From assembly GCF_011382985.1 (NCBI RefSeq), contig NZ_CP049933.1, forward strand, positions 744,001-808,000: a DNA stretch of 64,000 nucleotides, written 5' to 3'. The DNA is from Leucobacter coleopterorum (lineage in GTDB: Bacteria > Actinomycetota > Actinomycetes > Actinomycetales > Microbacteriaceae). The notes under the pieces are model-generated. The model had not been told where the DNA came from. It worked only from the letters and a program-made list of their open reading frames with translations, and ran no database searches. The first letter of the stretch is position 1; every line of letters starts with the position of its first letter. Positions 38,726-50,135 of the stretch are shown here, piece after piece. Both the position numbers and the translations under genes were made by a program.

Positions 38726-41543
38726 GTGGAGGGCACGAAGAAGCTTGTCATCGTGGAGTCGCCGACAAAGGCGAAAACCATTGGTGCGTACCTCGGCAAT
38801 GATTATCAGGTCATTGCCTCGGTGGGACACGTGCGTGACCTCGCGGAACCGTCTGAGCTGCCGACGGACCTGAAAAAGGGCCCCTTTGGCAAGTTCGCTG
38901 TAGATGTTGAGAATAACTTCGCCCCCTACTACGTCGTAAACGACAACAAAAAGAAGACCGTCTCTGAACTGAAGCGCGCGCTCAAGGATGCGGATGAACT
39001 CTGGCTCGCAACTGATGAGGACCGTGAGGGAGAAGCCATCGCGTGGCACCTGCTTGAGGTACTGAAGCCGAAGGTGCCTGTTCGTCGAATGGTGTTCCAC
39101 GAGATCACTAAAGAAGCTATTGAGCAAGCGAAGCAGAACACTCGTGATCTCGACACCGCTCTCGTTGACGCGCAAGAAACCCGCAGGATTCTTGACCGTC
39201 TCTACGGCTATGACATCTCCCCCGTGCTGTGGCGCAAGGTCGCTCCGAAGTTGTCCGCCGGGCGTGTACAGTCTGCCGCCACGCGACTCGTTGTTGATCG
39301 TGAGCGTGAGCGTCTTGCGTTCCGCTCTGCGGAATACTGGGATCTGCTCGCAACGTTCCAACCAAATGGTGGGACTGGCTTCGAAGCGAAGCTTGTTCGG
39401 CTCAATGAGCAGCGGCTCGCGACTGGCGGGGATTTTAACGATGACGGTGCCCTCAAAGATAAGGCAGCAAAGGCAGGCGTGATCCTGCTGGGTAAGGATC
39501 GTGCGCAGAGCCTCGCTGCCCTGCTTTCCACGAATGTGCCAGCCAAGGTGCTGTCGGTAGAAACAAAACCACACACTCGACGCCCAGCAGCTCCGTTTAC
39601 AACTTCGACGCTTCAGCAAGAGGCCTCTCGTAAGCTTCGCTACAGCTCGCGGCAAACGATGTCTTATGCGCAGTCGCTGTATGAAAACGGCTACATCACT
39701 TATATGCGTACCGATTCCCCGACGCTGTCTCAGCAAGCAATAACCGCAGCACGGGCGCAGGCCGCCGCGCTTTACGGTGCTGAAACCCTGCCTGAGAAAC
39801 CGCGTGTGTACACCGGCAAATCCAAGGGGCTCAGGAAGCGCACGAGGCTATCCGGCCGGCAGGAGACACCTTCCATAAACCAAGCTCGCTCAAGGGCAAG
39901 CTGAACGGCGGGGAATTCTTACTGTACGAACTCATTTGGAAGCGCACAGTGGCCAGTCAAATGGCAGATGCGAAAGGTTCGACCGACACGGTCACCCTCG
40001 GTGCGCAAGTGCAAGAAGCAGGCGTATCAGGACAAACCGACGCTGAATTTACCGCAAGTGGTACCGTCATCACCTTCCCAGGATTCCTGCTCGCCTATGA
40101 AGAGGGCAAAGACGAAAAGCGCGGCGCTTCAGAGGAAAACGTCACGCTGCCCCAGCTCAGCAACGGTCAGAAGCTTGCCATTAACGACCCTGAGGCAAAG
40201 GGCCACGAGACGAGCCCACCACCGCGTTACACCGAGGCAAGCCTTACGAAGCGCCTGGAAGAGCTCGGCATCGGTCGTCCGTCGACGTACGCGGCGATCA
40301 TCAGCACCATCATGGACCGCGGTTACGTGACCAAAAAGGGTCAAGCCCTCGTACCGAGCTGGATCGCATTCTCGGTTGTTCGTTTACTTGAGGAACACTT
40401 CAGCGAACTTGTTAATTATGACTTCACCGCTGAGATGGAGAGCGACCTCGACCAAATCGCTGCGGGCGAAACTGACCGCAGTTCGTGGCTGAGCGCCTTC
40501 TATTTCGGCAGTGATGATCACCCTGGACTGCGAGGCGTCGTTGATAACCTGGGCGAGATTGACGCTCGCGCCATCAATACGATCAAGATCGACGACGAGA
40601 TATCTCTACGAAACGGTAAGTACGGTCCGTTCCTTGAAGTGTTTGACGAGAAGTGTGAGGTCGGTGAAGATGGCGCGCTCAAGCCGCGCAGCGTCAATAT
40701 TCCAGATGGGCTTGCCCCCGACGAGCTGACCCCGAGAAGGCCCACGAGCTAGCTGATGCCGAGCCGGCAGAAGATCGCGTAGTGGGTATCCACCCCACAA
40801 CGGGCAAAACCATCATTGCCAAAAATGGTCGTTTTGGGCCCTACGTCACTGAACTTCTCGCCGAAGGGGAAGAACTGCCAAAGGGACAGAAGCCTCGAAC
40901 CGCCTCACTTTTCAAGAGCATGGATCCTGCAACGGTCGATCTAGATACGGCTGTCGCGCTGCTTGATCTGCCACGCGTGGTGGGCAAAGATCCTGAGTCT
41001 GATGCCGAAATTACGGCTCAGAACGGCCGGTACGGCCCTTACTTGAAGAAGGGGACCGATACTCGTACATTGCCCACAGAAGACGCAATCTTCTCGATTG
41101 ACCTTGCCGGTGCCCTCGAACTACTTGCTCAGCCAAAATACGGTGCCCGCAAGGCTGCATCCGCGCTTAAGGAGTTCGATGCTGATCCGGTGAGCGGTAA
41201 GCCGGTGAAGGTTAAGGACGGCCGCTTCGGCCCGTACGTGACCGATGGTGAGACAAACGCGACGATCCCGCGCGGTGACAGTGTCGAAGACATTACCTTC
41301 GAACGAGCAACCGAGTTGCTCGCGATCAAGCGGGCTAAAGGTCCTGCGAAGAAGAAAACTCCCGCCCGTAAAGCAGCAGCAAAGAAAAAGCCCGCGACCA
41401 AGAAGCCAGCTGCGAAGAAGCCGATCGCCGCGAAACCTCGTGCGGAGCGTACACCCGAGCAGAAGGCGGCCACAGCCGCTAAACGTGCAGCTACAATCGC
41501 GGCAAAGAAGGCCGCTGCCGCGGCCACAGCCGCGGGTGAGTGA
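38726..41543 (+). CDS. topA: DNA topoisomerase I (two apparent frameshifts)
   Basis: This type IA topoisomerase relaxes negative supercoils. It has a Toprim domain ([33 protein letters not shown]), the active Tyr in [16 protein letters not shown], core domains and C-terminal GRFGPYV repeats in place of zinc fingers. A Lys/Ala-rich tail of about 70 residues is typical of actinobacteria. The frame breaks at the G4 run 39826-39829 and the C4 run 40730-40733; one added base at each yields 939 residues. The GTG has AGAAGGAG upstream. tmk follows after 3 bases. No zinc-ribbon cysteines are seen. Confidence 0.94.
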
Positions 41544-42166
<623 letters not shown>

Positions 42167-42179
42167 TACAGCCCCTGTA

Positions 42180-42223
42180 AACGCGTCCCAGCACTATGGT
42201 TACTCAAAATGCTGGGACGCGTT
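42180..42223. terminator. Inverted repeat between convergent tmk and mtnA
   Basis: A perfect 14-bp dyad (AACGCGTCCCAGCA at 42180-42193 and its complement at 42210-42223) with a 16-base loop. There is no T run, so it may be a Rho-assisted or bidirectional terminator. Confidence 0.6.
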
Positions 42224-42247
42224 CACCGGCAGGGAGACTAGCCCTGC

Positions 42248-43282
42248 TTAGGAAATCGCGGGAAAGAGCGGTTGATTCTCTGTAGCTGGCTCGACCACAC
42301 TGCGCTCCGTCACAATTGCTGAGATCAGGTCATGCGGTGTTACGTCGAATGCCGGGTTGAAGGCGCGCACGCCCTCTGCGGCAGCGCGAACCCCAGCGAA
42401 CTCGAGAACTTCAGCATCTGACCGCTCTTCGATCTCGATCTCGTCTCCCGTGGGAGTTGCCTCATCGACGGTGGAGTACGGTGCAGCAACGACAAACGGG
42501 ATGCCTTTGCGTTCGCAGGCAAGTGCCAGCGCCACGGATCCAACCTTGTTGGCGGTGTCGCCGTTCGCGGTGATTCGATCGGCACCGATTACTGCAAAGT
42601 CAACGAGGCCGCGCAGGATGGTGCTTGCAGCGGCACCATCGACCTCAACCAGGTGCGGGATTCCGTCGTTTTTGAGCTCCCAACTGGTGAGGCGGGTTCC
42701 CTGCAGCAGCGGGCGTGTCTCGTCCACGTACACAAGCTCCAGGCGTCCGCGCAGGTGCAGTTCGTGCAGAATGCCGTATGCCGTACCCCAAGCGGTTGTC
42801 GCGAGTGCTCCGGTATTGCAATGGGTTACCGCGCGCAGGGGCCGGTCGCCAATCTTAGCGAGAAGCCAGTCTGCGCCGAGTCGTGAAAGTTCGCGGTTTG
42901 CCTGTTCGTCTTCTCGGCCGACGGCGTGAGCTTCGGCGAGAACTCGTTCGAACCCCTCGGCCACAAACTGCTCGGCACGACGTGCGCCCCAGGCGAGATT
43001 GACCGCGGTGGGGCGAGCATTCGCGACCGCGTCGATGTTCTGTTTCACCTCATCAACCGACCACCCTTTGCGCGCACCCTCGTGCAGCGCGAGTGCAACC
43101 CCGTAGCCTCCGGAGGTGCCAAGAGCGGGAGCGCCGCGCACCGCGAGGCGCTGAATTGCGTCGATCAGCGCTTCAACGGTCGACACCTCAAGATAGGTTT
43201 CTGACCCCGGAAGCAGCGTCTGATCGAGCAACCGAATATGCGACTCGGTTCCTGCATCGATCCATTCGATTGCGCGCACCAT
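42248..43282 (-). CDS. mtnA: S-methyl-5-thioribose-1-phosphate isomerase
   Basis: This converts methylthioribose-1-phosphate to methylthioribulose-1-phosphate in methionine salvage. It is 344 residues and aligns with the family through AVRGAPALGTSGGYGVALA, the catalytic Cys in HCNTGALATTAWGTAYG and the Asp in GADRITANGD. A GGGGAG ribosome site precedes the ATG. It lies 38 bases downstream of purL on the same strand. No other salvage genes are in the window, so the pathway partners lie elsewhere or the enzyme serves a shunt. Confidence 0.94.
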   Translation of the reverse strand: MVRAIEWIDAGTESHIRLLDQTLLPGSETYLEVSTVEALIDAIQRLAVRGAPALGTSGGYGVALALHEGARKGWSVDEVKQNIDAVANARPTAVNLAWGARRAEQFVAEGFERVLAEAHAVGREDEQANRELSRLGADWLLAKIGDRPLRAVTHCNTGALATTAWGTAYGILHELHLRGRLELVYVDETRPLLQGTRLTSWELKNDGIPHLVEVDGAAASTILRGLVDFAVIGADRITANGDTANKVGSVALALACERKGIPFVVAAPYSTVDEATPTGDEIEIEERSDAEVLEFAGVRAAAEGVRAFNPAFDVTPHDLISAIVTERSVVEPATENQPLFPAIS

Positions 43283-43320
43283 AATTATTTGCTCCCCTTG
43301 AAATGTGTGGTGATAGAAAA

Positions 43321-45654
43321 CTACTCGGCGACGACCGGGCCAAAACGGGCCGGGAGTGTCTCACTCGAGGCGGCCCCGAGTTCCGCGAGTGGTAGTGTAA
43401 AGCGATCCTGCACCTCGATCGCAGCCTCAGCCCCAGCGCCATCGGTCACGCCGATGCGCAGCACGGGGAAGTCACGACCCGAGCACAGCCCGCGGAACTT
43501 CACCTCTTCTTCGTGGGGCACAGCAACGAGCACACGCGCCTGCGACTCCGAGAACAAGGCAGCGGTCTCATCAACCCCGTCGCGCGACATGATCTCGTCG
43601 ATCCACACGCGCGCTCCCACACCGAAGCGCAGCGCACCATCGGTCAAAGCCTGTGCTAGGCCTCCCTCGGAGAGGTCAACGGCCCCTGACAGCAACCCAC
43701 CCTGTGCGGCAGCGTGCAACAGTTCGGCGAGCGCGCGCTCGGCAGCAAGATCTGCGATGGGCGGGCGGCCACCGAGGTGGTCGTGCACAGTTTCGGCCCA
43801 GGCAGAGCCGTCGAGTTCGTCGCGGGTCACACCGAGCAGGTAGAGGTGCTCGCCCTGATCCTGCCAGCCACTCGGCACACGGCGTGCAACGTCGTCGATG
43901 ATGCCAAGCACACCAACAACAGGGGTCGGGTGGATCGGAGTGTCGCCGGTCTGGTTGTACAGCGAAACGTTGCCGCCGGTGACCGGCACCTCAAGCGCGA
44001 GGCAGGCGTCCGAGAGCCCCTCGACCGCGCGCGAGAACTGCCACATGACCTCGGGGTTTTCGGGGCTGCCGAAATTGAGGCAGTCGGTGACGGCAGTAGG
44101 CACCGCACCCGAGGTGGCGACGTTGCGGTACGCCTCTGCGAGGGCGAGCTGTGATCCGACAAAGGGATCAAGCTGGCAGTAACGGCCGTTGGCGTCGGTT
44201 GCGATTGCGACGCCGAGCCCACTCTCCTCATCGACGCGGATCATGCCAGCGCCGTCAGGGAAGGAGAGTGCGGTGTTTCCGAGCACGTACTTGTCGTACT
44301 GGTTTGTGATCCAGTCGACCGAAGCTTGGTTCGGTGACGCCGCGACCGCAATCATCTGCGCACGCAGTTCTTCGCCGGCCGTTGCACGGGCGAGCCCGGC
44401 CGCATTGACCGAGTCAGCCTGCAGTGCGTCGATCCAAGTTGGGTAAGCAACAGGGCGCTCGTAGACGGGACCGTCGACCGCGACGGTGGAGGGATCGACG
44501 TTCACGATCTCCTCGCCACGCCAGTTGATGATCAAGCGGTTCGTGTCGGTCACCTCACCGAGCACACTCGTCTCAACATCCCACTTCGCCGTGACGGCCA
44601 AAAAGGCCTCAAGCTTCTCGGGGGCCACAACTGCCATCATGCGCTCCTGGCTCTCCGACATGAGGATCTCCTCAGCGGTGAGCGAGGGGTCGCGCAGCAG
44701 CACACTGTCGAGCTCGATGAACATGCCACCGTCGCCGTTCGCGGCGAGCTCCGAGGTTGCGCATGAGATGCCGGCCGCGCCGAGGTCTTGAATGCCCTCA
44801 ACCAATTCTGCGTGGAACAGCTCAAGGCAGCACTCAATGAGCACCTTTTCGGCGAAGGGATCGCCAACCTGCACGGCTGGACGTTTGGTCGGCCCGCCCT
44901 CGCTGAAGCTATCTGAAGCGAGGATCGACGCACCGCCGATGCCGTCGCCGCCCGTGCGGGCACCAAACAGAACGACCTTGTTGCCGAGACCCGAGGCGTT
45001 GGCGGTGTGCAGATCTTCGTGACGCAGCACACCAACACCTAGCGCGTTGACGAGCGGGTTTGCCTGGTACACCCTGTCAAACACCGTCTCGCCGCCGAGA
45101 TTCGGAAGACCGAGGCAGTTTGCGTACGACGAGATGCCGGAGACAACGCCGTGCACCACGCGGGCTGTGTCGGGATCATCGATCGCACCAAAACGTAGCT
45201 GATCCATGACGGCTACCGGGCGCGCACCCATCGAGATGATGTCGCGAATAATGCCGCCGACACCCGTTGCCGCCCCCTGGAACGGCTCGATGTACGAGGG
45301 GTGGTTGTGGCTCTCGACCTTGAATGTCACCGCCCAACCCTCGCCAATATCGACCACACCGGCGTTTTCGCCCATGCCGACGAGCAGGCGCTCTTTCATC
45401 TTCTCGTTGACCTTCTTGCCGAACTGGCGCAGGTACATCTTTGACGACTTGTATGAGCAGTGCTCCGACCACATCACTGAGTACATGGCGAGCTCTCCCG
45501 AGGTGGGACGACGGCCCAGGATCTCGCGGATGCTCAAGTACTCGTCCTCCTTGAGCCCGAGCGCACCGTACGGCTGCTCCTTCTCGGGAGTTGCTGCCGC
45601 GTCGGCAACAGTGTCAGGGCGGGGACCGGTAATGGTTGCGCTGGATTCAGTCAC
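43321..45654 (-). CDS. purL: Phosphoribosylformylglycinamidine synthase II (small PurL)
   Basis: This is the fourth step of purine synthesis, ATP-dependent amidation of FGAR. At 777 residues it is the small type that needs PurS and PurQ, both found at 47.3-48.3 kb. Motifs include [34 protein letters not shown] and the second half repeat [15 protein letters not shown]. The purSQ genes are separated from it by two unrelated plus-strand genes. Confidence 0.96.
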   Translation of the reverse strand: MTESSATITGPRPDTVADAAATPEKEQPYGALGLKEDEYLSIREILGRRPTSGELAMYSVMWSEHCSYKSSKMYLRQFGKKVNEKMKERLLVGMGENAGVVDIGEGWAVTFKVESHNHPSYIEPFQGAATGVGGIIRDIISMGARPVAVMDQLRFGAIDDPDTARVVHGVVSGISSYANCLGLPNLGGETVFDRVYQANPLVNALGVGVLRHEDLHTANASGLGNKVVLFGARTGGDGIGGASILASDSFSEGGPTKRPAVQVGDPFAEKVLIECCLELFHAELVEGIQDLGAAGISCATSELAANGDGGMFIELDSVLLRDPSLTAEEILMSESQERMMAVVAPEKLEAFLAVTAKWDVETSVLGEVTDTNRLIINWRGEEIVNVDPSTVAVDGPVYERPVAYPTWIDALQADSVNAAGLARATAGEELRAQMIAVAASPNQASVDWITNQYDKYVLGNTALSFPDGAGMIRVDEESGLGVAIATDANGRYCQLDPFVGSQLALAEAYRNVATSGAVPTAVTDCLNFGSPENPEVMWQFSRAVEGLSDACLALEVPVTGGNVSLYNQTGDTPIHPTPVVGVLGIIDDVARRVPSGWQDQGEHLYLLGVTRDELDGSAWAETVHDHLGGRPPIADLAAERALAELLHAAAQGGLLSGAVDLSEGGLAQALTDGALRFGVGARVWIDEIMSRDGVDETAALFSESQARVLVAVPHEEEVKFRGLCSGRDFPVLRIGVTDGAGAEAAIEVQDRFTLPLAELGAASSETLPARFGPVVAE

Positions 45655-45816
45655 GCTCGATGTGCTCCGTTGATCTAGGCGGGGATCGGGCGGCTCGCGC
45701 CCGTGCGATTGCCATGGGCTGCGAGCCGAAAGTACTGCTCCAGTCTACGCGGGAATTGCTGTTGCTTTTTGCTTCTGAAAGTAGCGATTCCCAGCAGAAC
45801 ACGAAAGACTGAACGC

Positions 45817-46764
45817 ATGAGTGACTTGAACACACCGACACCACACTCGGAGACGCCAGCGCCGACGCAAGCTGCTCCGGCCTCTGCCGCCCCGGCAGCT
45901 CCTACGGCCCCAGCTTTGCAGCCGCCTCTCACAGGCGCACCGTTGCCGTCTCAGACGGATTCTGCAAAGAGCCCACGCAAGCTGCCGATGTTTTTGAAGA
46001 TCAGCATTGTGCTGCTTGCGGCGCTGACGCTCGCTTCGATCTCGCTGCTGTTTATTGGTGATTTTGAGGGTAAATTTGAGCGGGTTTTCTCGACCTTCGC
46101 GCTCTTTGCTGTCTTTGTGCTGCTCACGGCATTCGACACGCGTCGCCAGCAGAAATCAGAGTGGTACGCTCCCGTTGCGCTGGTCGCTAATGCCTACATT
46201 CTGGGTGTGCTGCTCACCGTTATCTGGATGACAAAGTTTGACTACTTCTCGCTCCTTTTTGAGATCTTCTGGAAATCTGTCTTTGTCATCTTGGTGACTC
46301 GGCTCGTGATTCTGTGCTGTCAGTTGCTGCTGAATATGGGTGCGAAGGTAAGCGCTGTCGTGACCCGGTTCGCTTTTGTGACGAGTGCGTTTGCAGTGCT
46401 GTCTGGCATTCTCTTCACAGCACCGGTTGCTATCGACGCCTTCGATCTGTACATTCCCGATGTCTACTGGAAGATTGCTACGGCAATGCTGATATTGACC
46501 GCTCTGGGACTCTCCATCACGCTTCTGTTGCGCTGGTCCGCTGGATCAGAAGAGCGTGAAGCTACGCGAGCTCAGCAGCGTCAGTTCGCGAACCAGATGC
46601 CTTACTCTGCGGTTCCCGCGCAGTCGTTCCCGCAGGTCCAGCCGCTGCAGGCCGCCCCTGCGCCTCAGCAGACACCAAATCTGCTGCCGTGGCCTACATT
46701 CGCTGATGGGCGTCCGCTGCCCATGGGACCAGACGGTCAGCCGGACTTTTCGGTTCTGGGCTAA
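45817..46764 (+). CDS. Hypothetical multi-pass membrane protein
   Basis: From the ATG at 45817 it is 315 residues. A Pro/Ala/Thr-rich cytosolic head of about 45 residues precedes six hydrophobic segments (starting at MFLKISIVLLAALTLASISLLF), and a Pro/Gln-rich tail follows (about residue 255 on). No family is recognised. It is divergent from purL and ends before a hairpin. An ATG at 45703 in the same frame is unlikely because the added residues are cysteine- and arginine-rich. Confidence 0.75.
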   Translation: MSDLNTPTPHSETPAPTQAAPASAAPAAPTAPALQPPLTGAPLPSQTDSAKSPRKLPMFLKISIVLLAALTLASISLLFIGDFEGKFERVFSTFALFAVFVLLTAFDTRRQQKSEWYAPVALVANAYILGVLLTVIWMTKFDYFSLLFEIFWKSVFVILVTRLVILCCQLLLNMGAKVSAVVTRFAFVTSAFAVLSGILFTAPVAIDAFDLYIPDVYWKIATAMLILTALGLSITLLLRWSAGSEEREATRAQQRQFANQMPYSAVPAQSFPQVQPLQAAPAPQQTPNLLPWPTFADGRPLPMGPDGQPDFSVLG

Positions 46765-46769
46765 GTGTT

Positions 46770-46805
46770 CATATGGCCCCGCGGCTATCGGCCGCGGGCC
46801 ATATG
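46770..46805 (+). terminator. Hairpin after the membrane protein gene
   Basis: CATATGGCCC-(C)-GCGGC pairs with GCCGCGGGCCATATG, a 15-bp stem with one bulge and a 5-base loop, five bases after the stop. A short T-rich stretch follows. It may end the transcript before the GNAT gene. Confidence 0.6.
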
Positions 46806-46813
46806 CTTCTACG

Positions 46814-47317
46814 GTGAGCAATCCCTTGAATATCCGACGCGTTCGGCCAGAAGAGTACCCGTCCGTAGGTGAGCTTGTGCGAGCAGCCTACGAGAGTGAA
46901 TATTTGCTTGAATCCGACTACCTCGACGAAATTGAGGATGTGGCTGGTCGAGACTCCGTCTCTCAGGTGCTCGTGGCAGAAGAGGGCGGCAAGATTCTTG
47001 GCTCCGTCACAATCCCTCACGAGGGCGAGCGATTGCTGTCTAGCAGCGCATCTGATGAGATGGACGTGCGGTTGTTAGGGGTCTCTGGAGGCGCCCGCGG
47101 AAAAGGTGTTGGTGAAGCGCTAATGAGGTACGTTGCCAGCGTTGCTCAGGATCGCGGCTTGTGTCGATTGGTTCTCCATACCGGCGATCAAATGGTCAAG
47201 GCGCACCGACTCTACGAACGCCTCGGTTTCCAGCAGATCCCTGAGCGGGAATTCACGATCGAGACGATCAGCGGTACGCGCCGAATCATTTCGTATGGGC
47301 TCGAAATCGCGAGCTAG
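46814..47317 (+). CDS. GNAT-family N-acetyltransferase
   Basis: From the GTG at 46814 it has 167 residues. The acetyl-CoA pyrophosphate loop appears as [20 protein letters not shown] (R-G-x-G-x-G pattern), with the family end [13 protein letters not shown]. The substrate is unknown. Its stop overlaps the purQ stop on the other strand (CTAG), so transcripts converge. Confidence 0.88.
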   Translation: MSNPLNIRRVRPEEYPSVGELVRAAYESEYLLESDYLDEIEDVAGRDSVSQVLVAEEGGKILGSVTIPHEGERLLSSSASDEMDVRLLGVSGGARGKGVGEALMRYVASVAQDRGLCRLVLHTGDQMVKAHRLYERLGFQQIPEREFTIETISGTRRIISYGLEIAS

Positions 47318-48018
47318 ACCTTCTGTGCGAGCGCCTGCATGGCGCTCGTGAAGAATCGCAGGCCGTCGAGCCCGGAGCGCATCGCAGCGGGAGTGTCAGG
47401 CCCGAAACCTGGCTCGACCGCGTGTTCTGGGTGGGGCATGAGACCTACGACGTTGCCGCGCTCGTTCGTAAGCCCCGCAATGTCGTTGAGTGACCCGTTC
47501 GGATTGACACCCGCGTAGCGGAAAGCAATCAGGCCTTCACCCTCGAGGCGCTTCAGGGTTTCGTCGTTGGCAATGTAGCCGCCATCGCCGTTCTTCAGCG
47601 GAATGACGATTTCTTCACCCTGCTCAAACTCGCTCGTCCATACCGTGCGGTTGTTCTCGACGATCAGTCGCTGATCACGGCGCACAAACTGCTGGTTTGA
47701 ATTGCGGATCAGTCCGCCGGGAAGCAAGTGTGACTCAACGAGCACCTGAAAGCCGTTGCAGATGCCGAGTACGGGCATGCCAGCGTTAGCAGCGGCAATC
47801 ACCTCCGTCATGATCGGTGAAACAGCAGCGATGGCGCCGGGACGCAGGTAGTCGCCGTAGCTAAACCCTCCGGGGAGCACAATCGCGTCGACACCCTGGA
47901 GATCATGATTAGCGTGCCACAGTGCTACGGCCTCGGCATCAGCTAGACGGATCGCGCGTTGCGCATCGCGGTCATCAAGTGAACCGGGAAACGTGACAAC
48001 TCCGATGCGGGGTGCCAT
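47314..48018 (-). CDS. purQ: Phosphoribosylformylglycinamidine synthase I (glutaminase)
   Basis: This glutaminase subunit supplies ammonia to PurL. It has 234 residues with the nucleophile Cys in [10 protein letters not shown], the oxyanion region [14 protein letters not shown], and His/Glu in MPHPEHAVE. Its ATG overlaps the purS stop (TAATG), so PurS and PurQ are made in step. Confidence 0.97.
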   Translation of the reverse strand: MAPRIGVVTFPGSLDDRDAQRAIRLADAEAVALWHANHDLQGVDAIVLPGGFSYGDYLRPGAIAAVSPIMTEVIAAANAGMPVLGICNGFQVLVESHLLPGGLIRNSNQQFVRRDQRLIVENNRTVWTSEFEQGEEIVIPLKNGDGGYIANDETLKRLEGEGLIAFRYAGVNPNGSLNDIAGLTNERGNVVGLMPHPEHAVEPGFGPDTPAAMRSGLDGLRFFTSAMQALAQKV

Positions 48019-48287
48019 TACGCGTCCACCCCAACGGGTGCACCATCAACGGTGATCGATACGACGTCTTCGATGACTGCGTTTGAGAGCGTCTCGTCTG
48101 CTACCTTGCGGACCTCCGCGAGCACTGCATCCGTCACGTCGCCGTCAACGGTGAACTCGAAGCGCTTTCCGATGCGCACATTCTGAAACTTACCGTGACC
48201 GAGGCGATCCAGCGCTCCGGTGGTTGCCTTGCCCTGTGGGTCAAGCAGTTCGGCCTTGGGCATGACATCTACAACAATCGTGGGCAC
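48018..48287 (-). CDS. purS: Phosphoribosylformylglycinamidine synthase subunit PurS
   Basis: This small adaptor joins PurL and PurQ. Starting at the GTG 48287 it has 89 residues: [20 protein letters not shown], then [21 protein letters not shown] lies 5 bases upstream of this GTG. An ATG at 48323 would add 12 residues not usual for PurS. Confidence 0.93.
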   Translation of the reverse strand: MPTIVVDVMPKAELLDPQGKATTGALDRLGHGKFQNVRIGKRFEFTVDGDVTDAVLAEVRKVADETLSNAVIEDVVSITVDGAPVGVDA

Positions 48288-48339
48288 CGGTTCTCCAAAT
48301 CCGTAGAAAGTGAGCAGGCTCATTCTAGCCTGTGTGAGA

Positions 48340-49257
48340 TCAAGCCCATGTTTCACCGGTGAGTCGGGTATACAACTCGCGGTAGCGTTCCTGGGTCTGG
48401 GCCACAATTTCTTCCGGGAGCACGGGAGGAACGCCCTGCTGATCCCAGTTGCTGCGCAGCCAGTTGCGCACAATCTGCTTGTCGAACGACGCGAGTCGTT
48501 CCTCCCCGCTCAGAGCCGCATCGAAGTACACACTCGCGTCCCAGTAGCGCGAGGAATCGCTCGTGAGCACCTCGTCTGCGAGCAGCAGATCACCCGTTTC
48601 AGGATCTCGCCCAAACTCAAATTTTGTATCGGCGAGGATCACGCCGCGCTCTGCAGCGAGGTCACGTGCCGCAGCGAAAATTCGCGTGGAAGCATCGCGC
48701 AGTGCGGCGGCTACCTCGCGGCCAACGAGTTCAACGCTGCGTTCAAAAGAGATGTTTTCGTCATGTTGCCCGAATGGTGCCTTGTATGCGGGGGTATAGA
48801 TGGGGGTTTCGAGCAGGTCTCCGTCTTCGATTCCGGGCGGCAACTCAATTCCGCACACGGCTCCCGTTTGCTGATACTCCAAGAACCCCGAACCGGTAAG
48901 TGCGCCTCGCACGACACACTCGATGGGATACATCTTGAGGCGGCGGGACAACATTGAACGATCCGCAACCTCGCTGGGAACCGTGGGTGCACTCTTGGAG
49001 TCGGCCAAGTGATTCGGCATATCTATGCGCGAAAACCACCAGTTAGATAGTTTCGTCAGTAGGGCTCCCTTGCCCGGGATCGGGGGTTCGAGCACGAAGT
49101 CAAATGCGCTGACGCGGTTGCTCGCAACCACCAGAAGGGTGTCGTCGGGGCCTTCAACGGGCACATAGAGATCTCGCACTTTGCCGGAGTAGCTGTGCGT
49201 CCAGCCACGGAGCTCGGGTGCAGTGGGCAGGGGCATGGCTGAGGAAGTTTGCGGCAC
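48340..49257 (-). CDS. purC: SAICAR synthase (phosphoribosylaminoimidazole-succinocarboxamide synthase)
   Basis: This joins aspartate to CAIR. At 305 residues it is of the longer type, with YSGKVRDLYVP at the start, then VVRGALTGSGFLEYQ and DTKFEFGRD containing the catalytic region. It is first in the purC-purS-purQ run, 52 bases before purS. Divergent from the SRPBCC gene. Confidence 0.96.
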   Translation of the reverse strand: MPQTSSAMPLPTAPELRGWTHSYSGKVRDLYVPVEGPDDTLLVVASNRVSAFDFVLEPPIPGKGALLTKLSNWWFSRIDMPNHLADSKSAPTVPSEVADRSMLSRRLKMYPIECVVRGALTGSGFLEYQQTGAVCGIELPPGIEDGDLLETPIYTPAYKAPFGQHDENISFERSVELVGREVAAALRDASTRIFAAARDLAAERGVILADTKFEFGRDPETGDLLLADEVLTSDSSRYWDASVYFDAALSGEERLASFDKQIVRNWLRSNWDQQGVPPVLPEEIVAQTQERYRELYTRLTGETWA

Positions 49258-49440
49258 CCATTCATTCTTGCACTTCGGTGGCGGACAATTGGATCATTTC
49301 CGTCTCGACATTCCCACTCGGATAGGGCTAGTTGTCAGAGGAGAGGATTAAGGTCTTAACGTAAGACAGGGGGCTGAGTTGCAAGGGTCCTCAACTTACG
49401 AAACTTGCACAGTTCTGAAGTGTCATCCGAAAGGGGAGCA

Positions 49441-50127
49441 ATGATCCCGTTGGGACCAGTGGTAGCCCGCAGTAAAGCGCGTGCTGCCCGAGCTGCGGTA
49501 TGGCAATATCTGGTTGACCCTGAGCGCCGAAAAGTGTGGTGGCCCGAGTTGCGACTCGACCCGCGAGTGGGCGGAGCCGTCTCGGAGCGCTGGGCCGAAA
49601 CTAGCGGAGACTCCCAGGTGAGCCGCGATGCCTCGGGCGAGGTGGATGTTCTCGTTGAGGGGCACGCTATTGGTTTTCGCTGGAGCGAGGCTGGGGATGA
49701 ACACTCGACAGCGGTACTCGTGACACTGCGTTCGAGTGGGCCGAACACCGGAATAACTGTCACCGAGACTGGGTTTGACGCGCTCTCTTCACCCGCCGAG
49801 AGCGCCGCCGCCTCGCAGGAAGGGTGGCACGTGCTGCTTGGTGACTTGGTTGAGGCTGTTGAAGCTGCGGTCGCTTCGGGTGCGTACTCTGAAGACGCGG
49901 TCGAACCGGTTGAGGTCGTTCGGCCCGTCGAAGTCCTTGAGCCTGAGCTCGAACCCGCTCCTGAACTCGAACCCGCTCTTGAGCCCGAAATCCTTGAAGA
50001 CGAGCCGGAACAACCCGCCGACGAGCTCAAGTCTGAACCCGCCGACGAGGCGAATGAGGGTGAAAACGATACTGATCCTGAAGAACCCAACTTCGATGAT
50101 CTGATCCGAGGGTCGCAGACTAACTAG
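49441..50127 (+). CDS. SRPBCC/START-like domain protein with acidic tail
   Basis: From the ATG at 49441 (AAAGGGGAG upstream) it has 228 residues. The first 145 resemble the AHSA1/START-like fold (ARAAVWQYLVDPERRKVWWPEL, WAE, GFRWSEAGDEH). The last 80 residues are a low-complexity Glu/Pro repeat (ELEPAPELEPALEPE and onwards), likely disordered. Homologues in this family often lie near purC in Microbacteriaceae; this is recollection rather than something seen here. Function unknown. Confidence 0.8.
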   Translation: MIPLGPVVARSKARAARAAVWQYLVDPERRKVWWPELRLDPRVGGAVSERWAETSGDSQVSRDASGEVDVLVEGHAIGFRWSEAGDEHSTAVLVTLRSSGPNTGITVTETGFDALSSPAESAAASQEGWHVLLGDLVEAVEAAVASGAYSEDAVEPVEVVRPVEVLEPELEPAPELEPALEPEILEDEPEQPADELKSEPADEANEGENDTDPEEPNFDDLIRGSQTN

Positions 50128-50135
50128 TCGAGCGC